In this document: positions 19,410 through 26,532 of the stretch, piece after piece
Position numbering within the stretch: position 1 is the first letter of the stretch
Layout: every line of letters begins with the position of its first letter
From: Pseudomonas svalbardensis
Lineage (GTDB): Bacteria > Pseudomonadota > Gammaproteobacteria > Pseudomonadales > Pseudomonadaceae
Assembly: GCF_030053115.1 (NCBI RefSeq)
Contig: NZ_CP125619.1
Location: 1,117,001-1,181,000 of the forward strand
Length of the DNA: 64,000 nucleotides
Reading direction: 5' to 3'
Program-made: the position numbers and the translations under genes
The notes under the pieces: model-generated
What the model saw: only the letters and a program-made list of their open reading frames with translations
The model's database searches: none
Told to the model about the DNA's origin: nothing

Positions 19410-19688
19410 TCAAGCGCGGTTGCTACCCGGTGCGTCGAGCACCTTCACCACGTCATCGATAATCGCCTTACTCATATCCTGCAAAAAATGCGACGCCCAG
19501 GCGTGTCGGTCGGTGTCGCGGACCATGGCGGCGTCTGATGCGAGAAGTTTGGCGACGTGGAGCAGGTCGGAGGCGTGGGAGAGGGCTTTGATCACCGGGA
19601 CACCGGCATTGATGCGGAACAGCGGTTGGTCGGCGTGGTAGGAGAAAGGGGTGAGACCGATGGTTTTCAGGTCTTGGGGGTTGGTCAT
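19410..19688 (-). CDS. Small DUF3077/DUF6124-like protein (cassette A)
   Basis: A 92-residue soluble helical protein of a Pseudomonas-restricted type (family label from memory). It reads TIGLTPFSYHADQPLFRINAGVP, then SHASDLLHVAKLLASDAAM and HAWASHFLQDMSKAIIDDVVKVLD. GGAGG lies upstream, and the ATG overlaps the stop (ATGA) of a 28-codon small ORF. A promoter and structured leader precede that ORF. A homologue with the same arrangement is at 45814-46125, and a truncated inverted copy (about 89% identical by eye) is at 21187-21413. The function is unknown. Confidence 0.8.
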   Translation of the reverse strand: MTNPQDLKTIGLTPFSYHADQPLFRINAGVPVIKALSHASDLLHVAKLLASDAAMVRDTDRHAWASHFLQDMSKAIIDDVVKVLDAPGSNRA

Positions 19689-19771
19689 TGGGCACCTCCG
19701 GTGGTTGGGCGGTGGTGGGGGATGACCGGTGGAGCAGAGGTGCAGATTTTGGACGGATCAATAACGTGCAT
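19685..19771 (-). CDS. 28-codon small ORF coupled to the DUF3077-like gene (cassette A)
   Basis: Encodes MHVIDPSKICTSAPPVIPHH... ending TTGGAQ, with CTGGAG about 8 bases before the ATG. Its TGA overlaps the ATG of the DUF3077-like gene. The equivalent position in cassette B holds a 38-codon ORF with the same plan: M-x2-I-x-P-x-K near the start, PP...HH in the middle and GG(A/G)Q at the end. Shared termini and coupling support translation. It may act as a leader that sets expression of the downstream gene. Confidence 0.55.
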   Translation of the reverse strand: MHVIDPSKICTSAPPVIPHHRPTTGGAQ

Positions 19772-20006
19772 GAACAAACTCCAGAACCAAAGTAGAGCTG
19801 CCACGTTCGTTATCAGGCGAATGGGTGGCAGCTATGCGCAGGCTGATAAACCGGTATGCACGACCCGGCAGACCCGAAGGTCTCCCGCGCACAGCCGCCA
19901 GTGCATGAGTTTGCAGACATAAAAAAACGCCTGCAATCATGATTTGGGCGCTGGTACGCGCGCATATTACCGGGTTATCAGGCCCGGTCGCTGAATTGGC
20001 AGCGAC
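19772..20006 (-). promoter_or_regulatory. Structured leader RNA of cassette A (attenuator-like)
   Basis: Reading the minus strand from the expected transcript start: hairpin GTCGCTG-ccaatt-CAGCGAC (20006-19987, identical in cassette B); a GCGC-tggtac-GCGC stem (19961-19948); an overlapping CGCC...GGCG stem followed by seven T's (19950-19921), which competes with the previous stem; then a long hairpin AGCTGCCACCCATTCGC / ACGAACGTGGCAGCT (about 19797-19836) just before the small ORF. This mutually exclusive arrangement resembles a transcription attenuator. The open frame through it is not shared between the copies, which argues for RNA function. Confidence 0.6.
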
Positions 20007-20012
20007 AGCCTC

Positions 20013-20041
20013 AAGCTATCGGGCATTTTCAGAAGCCGCAA
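20013..20041 (-). promoter_or_regulatory. Sigma70-like promoter of cassette A
   Basis: TTGCGG (20041-20036), a 17-base spacer and TAGCTT (20018-20013). The expected start falls at about 20006, the first base of the conserved hairpin. Cassette B has TTGCAG-17-TACTCT at exactly the same distance. Confidence 0.55.
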
Positions 20042-20140
20042 TCGTAGCGATCTGGTGGCTTGTGAGCATGTCAGGCGACATCTTGTAGAAGATGACTTTG
20101 GTCTGATCCTGTCGGTCGACAGTGTGATCACCACAATCCT

Positions 20141-20230
20141 TGTGGGAGCGGGCTTGCCCGCGAAGAGGCCGTCACAGTCAGTATTGATGTTGCCTGATGC
20201 GCCACCTTCGCGGGCAAGCCCGCTCCCACA
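20141..20230. repeat. REPIN-type inverted repeat
   Basis: TGTGGGAGCGGGCTTGCCCG and its inverted arm CGGGCAAGCCCGCTCCCACA are perfect over more than 20 bases and enclose about 40 bases. It lies between cassette A and the broken MocR gene. Confidence 0.9.
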
Positions 20231-20256
20231 GAATTGATATCAGTCAGTTATTTACT

Positions 20257-21197
20257 TTATGTGTCTAGCAACCGGAAAAACCGTTCCCGCACCTGGCTGT
20301 TATCGCTGTGCGCCACGTTGAAACGCAGGAAGTGGCTAGCGCTCGGCGCTTTGCTGAGCAGGGTGCCGGGCGCCAGTACAAGGTCGATTTCCAGGCCTTT
20401 CCTTGCCAGCGTTTCGGCATGCAGCCCTTCGGGCAGACGCGTCCAGATAAACAACCCTTCCCCCGGCAGCGAAGACGCCGAGCAACCTGCCTTCACCAGC
20501 CAACTCGTCACCCGACTGCTCGACTCTTAAAGCCGATCCACCGTGCGCCGGGTATGTTTGGCATAGCTGCCGTCACTGAGCATCGTGCAGATAATCTGCT
20601 CCGCCAGTTCCGAAGTCATGACACCGCAGGCCATTTTGAGCGCAACCAGCCGCGCAGCCAGTTGCGGTGACAGTACCGCGTAGCTGACGCGGCTGTTAGC
20701 CGTCAGGGTCTTGGAGAAGCCGGACACGTAACTGACATTGTCCAGCCCGCCCGCCGCCAGTCGCGGCGTCGTTCGTTGCTGCAGGTCGCAATACAAATCG
20801 TCTTCGAGGATGTGGAAACCATAGCGGTGACTCAACTCCAGCAAGCGATAAACCTGCGCCGGGGAGAACGAATGCCCGGTCGGGTTGTGCAAGGTATTGT
20901 TGGCCATGTAGAGCACGGGACGATGGGCAATCAGCGGTTGCTCGAAGGCCTCAAGGTCCATGCCGTCACTCCCGCGGGGGATTGTGATGACCTTGGCACC
21001 ATGCAAGGCCAGATTGGTGTGCATGGTGAAGTAACACCGATCGTCGAGCAGCACGGTGTCGACTTGCCAACGTTCATCAAGTCGGAGAGTTCGCGGATTG
21101 GCGGCAGTTTGGCCCCGTGAGGCAGTCCGCCCTGGCTGATCGCCACCGACAATTGGTCGACGATCTGCTGGACCAGTGGCACGCCAGGCCTAACCAA
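20257..21197 (-). pseudogene. Broken MocR-type (GntR-aminotransferase) regulator
   Basis: Three pieces of one gene lie in order on the minus strand. First is a GntR winged-helix start (LVQQIVDQLSVAISQGGLP...LPPIRELSDLMNVGKS, about 21197-21060). Second is a PLP-aminotransferase core (VLLDDRCYFTMHTNLALHGAKV...NTLHNPTGHSFSPAQVYRL...LEDDLYCD...VSGFSKTL, to a TAA at 20527). Third is the C-terminal piece (LPGEGLFIWTRLPEGLHAETLARKG, 20511-20257). The HTH-to-core junction is frameshifted and lacks the linker and early core, and an in-frame stop splits the end. The intact family is about 450-500 residues. It is certainly non-functional. Confidence 0.85.
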
Positions 21198-21413
21198 CTG
21201 CTATTCCGCATAAACGCCGGCGTCCCGGTGATTCAAGCCCTCTCCCACGCCTCTGATCTGCTCCACGTCGCCAAACTCCTTGCATCAGACGCCGCCATGG
21301 TTCGCTATACCGACATCCATGCCTGGGCGGCGCATTTTTTGCAGGATATGAGCAAAGCGATCATCGATGACGTGTTGAAGGTGCTCGACGCTCCGTGTAG
21401 CAACCGCGCTTGA
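21187..21413 (+). pseudogene. 5'-truncated inverted copy of the DUF3077-like gene
   Basis: Reads LLFRINAGVPVIQALSHASD... to SNRA then stop, matching the C-terminal three-quarters of the gene at 19410-19688 in the opposite orientation. By eye there are about 26 mismatches in 228 bases. The match ends abruptly near 21187, where the antisense MocR fragment begins. The leader, small ORF and first ~20 codons are gone. A frame stays open upstream through the MocR fragment, but no promoter or ribosome site supports expression. Confidence 0.75.
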
Positions 21414-21598
21414 ACAAAAAAACCCCGCACTTCTTTCGAAGGCGGGGCATTCAGGTGTTCGCTCGTCAGTTCAATCGTTTTCGAATCTAAGGGACATCAA
21501 TTTGATCCGAGCTGATTTTCATAGGCCAGCACCCGAATCGAGATCTTTGGGCTAATCTGTCAAAAAAAACGGATCCAATTTTTGATCGAGGAGGATAG

Positions 21599-22093
21599 AT
21601 GACTGAACACATGACCTGTGATGAACGATTCATCGCGCTGGCAAAAGAGCTCGGTTACGACATCTACGGTGAGAATACGGCCGGCGGGCATTACGCGCTG
21701 TTGGTGCGGCATCACGATGAGCTTTACATCAGCGGTTTGGTGCCGCGGATGAATGGTGAAATTCAGTATCCGGGCAGAGTAGGCCAGGATCTGACGCTGG
21801 CAGATGCACAGAGCGCTGCCAGCATCAGTGCGTTGCGCGGTCTGGCATTGATTGTTGATTCCATCGGTTCGCTGGACAAGATCAAGTCGCTATTGCGCGT
21901 CACGGTTTACATAAAGTCCACCGCGGATTTTGTCGATTTGAGCGAAGTGGCCAACGGCGCATCGGACGTTTTCAGTCATGTACTGGGCGATGCCGGTAAA
22001 CATACACGAACCACGATCGGCGTTTATCAACTGCCGAAAGACGCAGCCATTGAAGTTGACATGATCGTGGCGATACGGCCATCAACGCTCTAA
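21599..22093 (+). CDS. RidA/YjgF-family protein
   Basis: A 164-residue Rid-superfamily protein. RidA members hydrolyse reactive enamine/imine intermediates from PLP enzymes. The core is recognisable: DELYISGLVPRMNG, VGQDLTLADAQSAASISALRGLALI, SLLRVTVYIKS and RTTIGVYQLPKDAAIEVDMIVAI, which includes the conserved Arg before the LP turn. It is longer than classical RidA (~128) because of an N-terminal extension, like the Rid2-7 subgroups. AGGAGG precedes the ATG with a short 5-base spacer. It appears monocistronic. Confidence 0.85.
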   Translation: MTEHMTCDERFIALAKELGYDIYGENTAGGHYALLVRHHDELYISGLVPRMNGEIQYPGRVGQDLTLADAQSAASISALRGLALIVDSIGSLDKIKSLLRVTVYIKSTADFVDLSEVANGASDVFSHVLGDAGKHTRTTIGVYQLPKDAAIEVDMIVAIRPSTL

Positions 22094-22113
22094 CAATGAA
22101 CCAGCAGGCAATT

Positions 22114-22149
22114 GAAAGGCCCGCGCTGAATCTCAGTGCGGGGCTTTTC
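22114..22149 (+). terminator. Terminator after the Rid gene
   Basis: Imperfect hairpin AAAGGCCCGCGCTGA...TCAGTGCGGGGCTTTT about 20 bases after the stop. It may also serve the convergent minus-strand gene at 22168. Confidence 0.75.
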
Positions 22150-22167
22150 AGTCATCGATGACGTGTG

Positions 22168-22872
22168 TTACTGCGCGGCGATGCTGTAGCCATCGAACGC
22201 GGTTTGCTGCTGAAGCGCGGTGATGATGTTCTTGCGGTTAGCCGCTTGTTCGGCCCCGGCATTGTCCAGGAACGTCTCGCTTTCCAGCTCCGCTTCTTCG
22301 CCTTCGCCGACGAAGGTAAAGCCCAGGAACTCCAGCGCTTCACGGTCAACGTTCAGTCGCGAACGCGGAGTACGCAGCGGCAACGTCACGCTGATACCGT
22401 CTTTGCTGATGGTGAACACTTCGACATCTTTCTTGGCGCGAGCAGTCTTGCTTTTGCCACTGCTCGGGTTGCTGATGGCCTGGTGGGTCTGGTTCAGCAC
22501 TTTCAGTGCGAGGCCATAGACCAATTCCTGAAATGCCGGGTCGTCCTTGAAACTGGAGAGAATCCGGCTGATCGGGAATTTGCTGCTCAAGTCTTCCAGG
22601 GCTGCAATGTCGGCAGTCTCAGCGTCCTTGAGTTGCTTGAGTTCGCCCATCAATTCGTAGGCTTTATCGTCGTCGAAGCTGTCGTGAGCCTGGCGAATCG
22701 CGGCGCGCAGCTCGCGGATCTGGTCGCTTTCCCGGGTGGACTGGAAAGCGTCCAAGACCATCTCGCTGATGGTCTTGGCCTGGGGCACGTGCTGTGAAAG
22801 ATTGATGGAGTTTTCGTATTCCGCTTTGGACGACAAGGTGACTACGGATTCAGCGGTATTGGAATCGGACAT
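22168..22872 (-). CDS. Conserved hypothetical protein
   Basis: A 234-residue soluble acidic protein I do not recognise. The N-terminal half (residues ~25-130) is helical and charged (IRELRAAIRQAHDSFDDDKAYELMGELKQLKDAE), suggesting a coiled coil. Residues ~150-200 form a compact beta-rich stretch (VEVFTISKDGISVTLPLRTPRSRLN, then LEFLGFTFVGEGEE). No signal peptide or membrane segment is visible. Codon use matches the neighbourhood, so it looks like a resident gene. Confidence 0.75.
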   Translation of the reverse strand: MSDSNTAESVVTLSSKAEYENSINLSQHVPQAKTISEMVLDAFQSTRESDQIRELRAAIRQAHDSFDDDKAYELMGELKQLKDAETADIAALEDLSSKFPISRILSSFKDDPAFQELVYGLALKVLNQTHQAISNPSSGKSKTARAKKDVEVFTISKDGISVTLPLRTPRSRLNVDREALEFLGFTFVGEGEEAELESETFLDNAGAEQAANRKNIITALQQQTAFDGYSIAAQ

Positions 22873-23009
22873 TGAAATTTCACTACTTCTTTTAACTTGG
22901 GTTGAGGCGAGAAAGCTCTGGGCCTTTTCAGGCCGCCTAATCTATTGGACCGAGGCGGCGTTGTCACGGATGAACAGGCGGCTGGTCATCATTTTTGGCA
23001 CAGCGGCTT

Positions 23010-23525
23010 TTAACCGGCGACTATCTGGGGGCGTTTTGCCTGAAGTGCCAGCAGCAGCCGATAAAACGTCAACGCCCGACCGCTGATCAGTCCACAGACA
23101 AAACCGGACGCCGATGCCTTGAGCAGCAACATCTCAAGGGTCGCGGCCAGCTCCGGGTGAACGTCATCCTGGTAGCCGAAGTAATAATTCACCGCAAAAA
23201 ACAGCAGGTAGAGCATCAGGATTTTTGCTGTGCCCGGCACGATCAGGCCGGTTTGTGGATCATCCAGCTCAATGCCCTTGCGTGGGAAAATCAGCAGTGC
23301 CGCGAGGCTGCCCAGGATGACGGCGGCCAACCAGCAACCGACCGATAGCTGCGGATTTAGCGTCAGGTTCAGCGAATACAGTGACCAGCTCAGCAATATC
23401 GGCGCTGTGACGAGCAATGAAGTTTTGCTTTCGCGGGTCGGGGACAGGGCTTTGACGCCGTAGTAGCACAGCAGCAGAAATATCGCGTAAACCCACAGCG
23501 GGGTGTTTTGCAGGGTGTTAAGCAT
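23010..23525 (-). CDS. Inner-membrane hypothetical protein (DUF6622-like)
   Basis: A 171-residue integral membrane protein with about five hydrophobic segments (WVYAIFLLLCYYGVKALSP, SLLVTAPILLSWSLYSL, VGCWLAAVILGSLAALLIF, ILMLYLLFFAVNYYFGY and a C-terminal one). It resembles the DUF6622 group of small proteobacterial membrane proteins; that label is tentative. It is divergent from no clear partner and lies 65 bases from the histidine kinase end. Confidence 0.75.
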   Translation of the reverse strand: MLNTLQNTPLWVYAIFLLLCYYGVKALSPTRESKTSLLVTAPILLSWSLYSLNLTLNPQLSVGCWLAAVILGSLAALLIFPRKGIELDDPQTGLIVPGTAKILMLYLLFFAVNYYFGYQDDVHPELAATLEMLLLKASASGFVCGLISGRALTFYRLLLALQAKRPQIVAG

Positions 23526-23589
23526 CGTGCAGCGTCCTTGCCGAAATGAGTGCCGGGATATTAGCCGTTGCTGTGGCCCAGGCAGTCGA

Positions 23590-25107
23590 CTATTTCCCCA
23601 GCGTATTCAGATTCATCGACCGAACCGCCAATTGCTCAGCCGTTTGCTGGTCCACCGGCAACGAAAAGCGGAAGGTCGCGCCGCGGCCGGGAACGTCAAT
23701 CAGCTGGATCTCGCGGCCGTGCAATTGCAGGATCCGGTGCACGATCCGCAACCCCAGTCCACCGTCACGCCGTGCGCCGCCAATGTTGAACGGGCGCAGG
23801 AACAGACCTTCGCGCAGTTCGGCAGTGATGCCAGGGCCGGTGTCGCTGACGGTGACTTCAATAAAAGGTCCTTGAGGGCGCAGGCTGAGCTCGATTTCTC
23901 CCCCTTGCGGGGTGTGGCGCAGGGCATTGTCGAACAGGTTGGTGAGCACCCGCTCGATCAATCCAAGGTCGGCGCAGGCCGCCGAGACATTGGGTGCGAA
24001 GGTGGCCTTGAGTTCGACGTGACGCGCCTCGGCCGTTAGTTCGAACTTCTGGAAAATGTCCTGCACCAGATCGGTCAGTGAGAAACGCTCCAGCACCGGT
24101 TGCACGAAACCATGTTCCAGGCGCACCAGTTCCAGCAGCGATTGCGCCAGACCACCCACCTTGCGGCTTTGATCCAGCGCGATGCCCAGGTAACGGCGGC
24201 GGTCGGCGGGTGACAGCGTGGCGTCCTTCAACGACAAGGTTTCCAGGTAACCGTGCAGCGAGGCGAGAGGCGTGCGCAGGTCGTGGGAGATGTTGGCCAC
24301 CAGTTCGCGGCGTTCCTGATCCTGGCGGGTCAACGAACGCCATTGCTCGCCGAGGCGCGCCTGCATCTGCCGGAAGGTGGCGTCGAGTATGGCAATTTCA
24401 TCGTGGCTGGCGGCTTTTTCCGCCGGGACGGATGCCGGCGGCGTTACCGGAGCACCATCAATGTCGAACTGGCTGACGGTTTCGGTCAAACGGCGCAAAG
24501 GTCGGGTGATGAGGGCGAATGCCGTGAGACCGGCAATCAGGCACAGCAACGCCACCAGCCCGATGGACAACAACGCGATATTCAGGGCGGCGCTGGTGGC
24601 GCCGCGTTCGGCGAAGCGGTCGTGCTCTTCGCTCAGCAGCACCACATAGAGATACCCCACCGGTTTGCCATTGACCTGCAATGGCGCGGCGCTGAACACT
24701 TTGCGGCCATCGACGCTGCGCGGATCGTCGCCGAGAACCGGCAGGGCATCGCCCTTGAGCAGGCGCTGGATCGGCGCCAGATCGACCCGCTCCCGGCGTA
24801 TCCGACCCTCGGGCGCAGCACTGCCGACAATCCGGCCCTCGGGGTCGAGCAGATAGACCTCGACACTGGGATTGACCAGCATCAGTTGGCTGAACAGGTC
24901 GCGCACAGCGTCGGGCATCAGGCCTTTGGTGTCCATCAGCACGGTGTCATGGGCGATGTGCCGGGCCAGATCCCGCGACAACCCCTGCACCACTTCCAGC
25001 TCATGCATCTTGTTGGACCGCACCTGCATCCAGGCCGACGTGCCACAGCACACCAGCAGCAACACGGCGAATACCAGAGACAGGCGCTGAGTCAGGGTCA
25101 ATCTCAC
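23590..25107 (-). CDS. Sensor histidine kinase of the Msr-linked two-component system
   Basis: A 505-residue membrane kinase: N-terminal TM (LSLVFAVLLLVCCGTSAW), a periplasmic sensor region of ~130 residues, a second TM (IALLSIGLVALLCLIAGLTAFAL), HAMP, H-box NISHDLRTPLASLHGYLE, N-box NLFDNALRH and G boxes DTGPGI and GGLGL. The GTG start overlaps the response-regulator stop by 4 bases (GTGA), giving VRLTLTQRLSLVF. The pair is divergent from msrB-dipZ-msrA, so control of periplasmic methionine repair is a reasonable inference. Confidence 0.92.
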   Translation of the reverse strand: MRLTLTQRLSLVFAVLLLVCCGTSAWMQVRSNKMHELEVVQGLSRDLARHIAHDTVLMDTKGLMPDAVRDLFSQLMLVNPSVEVYLLDPEGRIVGSAAPEGRIRRERVDLAPIQRLLKGDALPVLGDDPRSVDGRKVFSAAPLQVNGKPVGYLYVVLLSEEHDRFAERGATSAALNIALLSIGLVALLCLIAGLTAFALITRPLRRLTETVSQFDIDGAPVTPPASVPAEKAASHDEIAILDATFRQMQARLGEQWRSLTRQDQERRELVANISHDLRTPLASLHGYLETLSLKDATLSPADRRRYLGIALDQSRKVGGLAQSLLELVRLEHGFVQPVLERFSLTDLVQDIFQKFELTAEARHVELKATFAPNVSAACADLGLIERVLTNLFDNALRHTPQGGEIELSLRPQGPFIEVTVSDTGPGITAELREGLFLRPFNIGGARRDGGLGLRIVHRILQLHGREIQLIDVPGRGATFRFSLPVDQQTAEQLAVRSMNLNTLGK

Positions 25108-25820
25108 GGCTGCTCCTCCCTGGCCGCGAATTTGTAGCCTCGTCCCCACACCGTGAGGATGCGCACCGGTTGTGCCGGATCAGCCTCGATCTTTGCCCGC
25201 AGGCGGTTGATGTGAGTGTTGACGGTGTGCTCGTAGCCTTCATGGCTGTAGCCCCAGACTGCGTTGAGCAGGTCCATGCGCGAGAACACTTTGCCGGGCT
25301 GACGGGCGAAGAAATACAACAGGTCGAACTCCCGTGGCGTGAGGTCGAGGCGGCGACCGTCAAGGGACACATCGCGCGTGATCGGGTCGATGGCGAGGCC
25401 GTCCGTGATCAGGCTGCCGGCGTCCATTTTCAGGTTACGGGCCATGGCGTCGACCCGTCGCAACAGTGCTTTGACCCGGGCCACCAGTTCTAGCATCGAA
25501 AAGGGTTTGGCCAGGTAATCGTCGGCGCCGAGTTCGAGTCCGAGAATCCGGTGCACTTCGCTGGAGCGCGCACTGGTAATGATGATCGGTGTGTAGCGGG
25601 CCATGGCGCGGGCGCGGCGGCAGATTTCCAGGCCATCGACGCCGGGCAGCATCAGGTCGAGGATCAGTGCGTCCCAGCTTCCTTGCTGCAGCAGGCGCAT
25701 GCCTTCATCGCCATCGGCGCAGTGCACCACCTCGAACTGCTCATCGCGTAGATGCAGGCAGATAAGGTCGGCGATATGCAGGTCGTCCTCGACCACGAGG
25801 ACGCGTTTGGTCTGTTCCAT
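25104..25820 (-). CDS. OmpR-family response regulator
   Basis: A 238-residue regulator: receiver domain VLVVEDDLHIADL with phospho-Asp in LILDLMLPG, Lys in YLAKPFSMLELV, then a winged-helix DNA-binding domain (LTPREFDLLYFFARQPGKVFSR...VNTHINRLRAKIE...TVWGRGYKF). The ATG at 25820 (GAAGGA 9 bases upstream) is preferred over the in-frame TTG 3 codons earlier. It shares a 151-base divergent intergenic region with msrB. Confidence 0.94.
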   Translation of the reverse strand: MEQTKRVLVVEDDLHIADLICLHLRDEQFEVVHCADGDEGMRLLQQGSWDALILDLMLPGVDGLEICRRARAMARYTPIIITSARSSEVHRILGLELGADDYLAKPFSMLELVARVKALLRRVDAMARNLKMDAGSLITDGLAIDPITRDVSLDGRRLDLTPREFDLLYFFARQPGKVFSRMDLLNAVWGYSHEGYEHTVNTHINRLRAKIEADPAQPVRILTVWGRGYKFAAREEQP

Positions 25821-25971
25821 CAAGCTCAATCCTTCGGCGCAATGAGCGCATTGTGCGGGTTTTCCGGGGCCTGAGTTATCACGAATTGTTTAACTTCTCG
25901 TGAGGATTTGGCGATCAACTCAAGCCTAGGCTGTGTTCCATGACAGGCACCTGGAATTTTCGGAGACGACC

Positions 25972-26490
25972 ATGTTTTCACGGCGACAGTTTCTCGTAGC
26001 AAGCGGCGGGCTAGGCGCTGCAGCCCTGGTCATCGGTGTATTGCCAGAATTTGCCGCGCGTTCTGCGCTGGTCAGTGATGCCGGCGCGGCGGAGGTGTTC
26101 GAGGTGACTCACAGCGACAGCGAATGGCGCGCCATGCTCAGCGCCGAGCAGTACGAAATCCTGCGCGAAGAGGGCACCGAACGGGCCTACAGCAGCCCGC
26201 TGAACAACGAGCACCGTGAAGGTACGTTTGCCTGTGCCGGCTGCGACCTGCCGCTGTTTTCTTCCGCGACCAAGTTCGACAGCCGCACCGGTTGGCCGAG
26301 CTTCTGGGCACCGCTGGACAAGGCTGTGGCCACTCGTCAGGACCGTTCCTTCGGGGTGCTGCGCGAGGAAGTCCACTGTCGGCGTTGTGGCGGTCATCTG
26401 GGTCATGTCTTCGACGACGGGCCCAAACCCACCGGCTTGCGCTACTGCATGAACGGCCTGGCGATGACTTTTGTGCCGCAGGCGACTTGA
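25972..26490 (+). CDS. msrB: MsrB, exported peptide-methionine (R)-S-oxide reductase
   Basis: Reduces methionine-R-sulfoxide in proteins. The 172-residue product begins with a twin-arginine leader, FSRRQFLVASGGLGAAALVIGV, so it should be folded before Tat export to the periplasm. The catalytic domain has zinc pairs CAGC and CRRC, the FDSRTGWPSFW signature and catalytic Cys in RYCMN. The ATG at 25972 has GGAG 6 bases upstream. It heads a cluster with the DipZ-like reductant supplier and msrA. Confidence 0.94.
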   Translation: MFSRRQFLVASGGLGAAALVIGVLPEFAARSALVSDAGAAEVFEVTHSDSEWRAMLSAEQYEILREEGTERAYSSPLNNEHREGTFACAGCDLPLFSSATKFDSRTGWPSFWAPLDKAVATRQDRSFGVLREEVHCRRCGGHLGHVFDDGPKPTGLRYCMNGLAMTFVPQAT

Positions 26491-26532
26491 TCCGCGGGTA
26501 CTCCCGTTCACTCATTTTTGCAGGTCGACGTT

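Noticed and set aside
19758..19940. 60-codon frame in the cassette A leader
   Set aside because: No ribosome site, and not the same frame as in cassette B across the shared hairpin.
21117..21413. Full 98-codon plus-strand frame as a new gene
   Set aside because: First part is antisense to the MocR remnant; only the part from 21187 is homologous to a real protein, so it is a truncated copy fused by chance.
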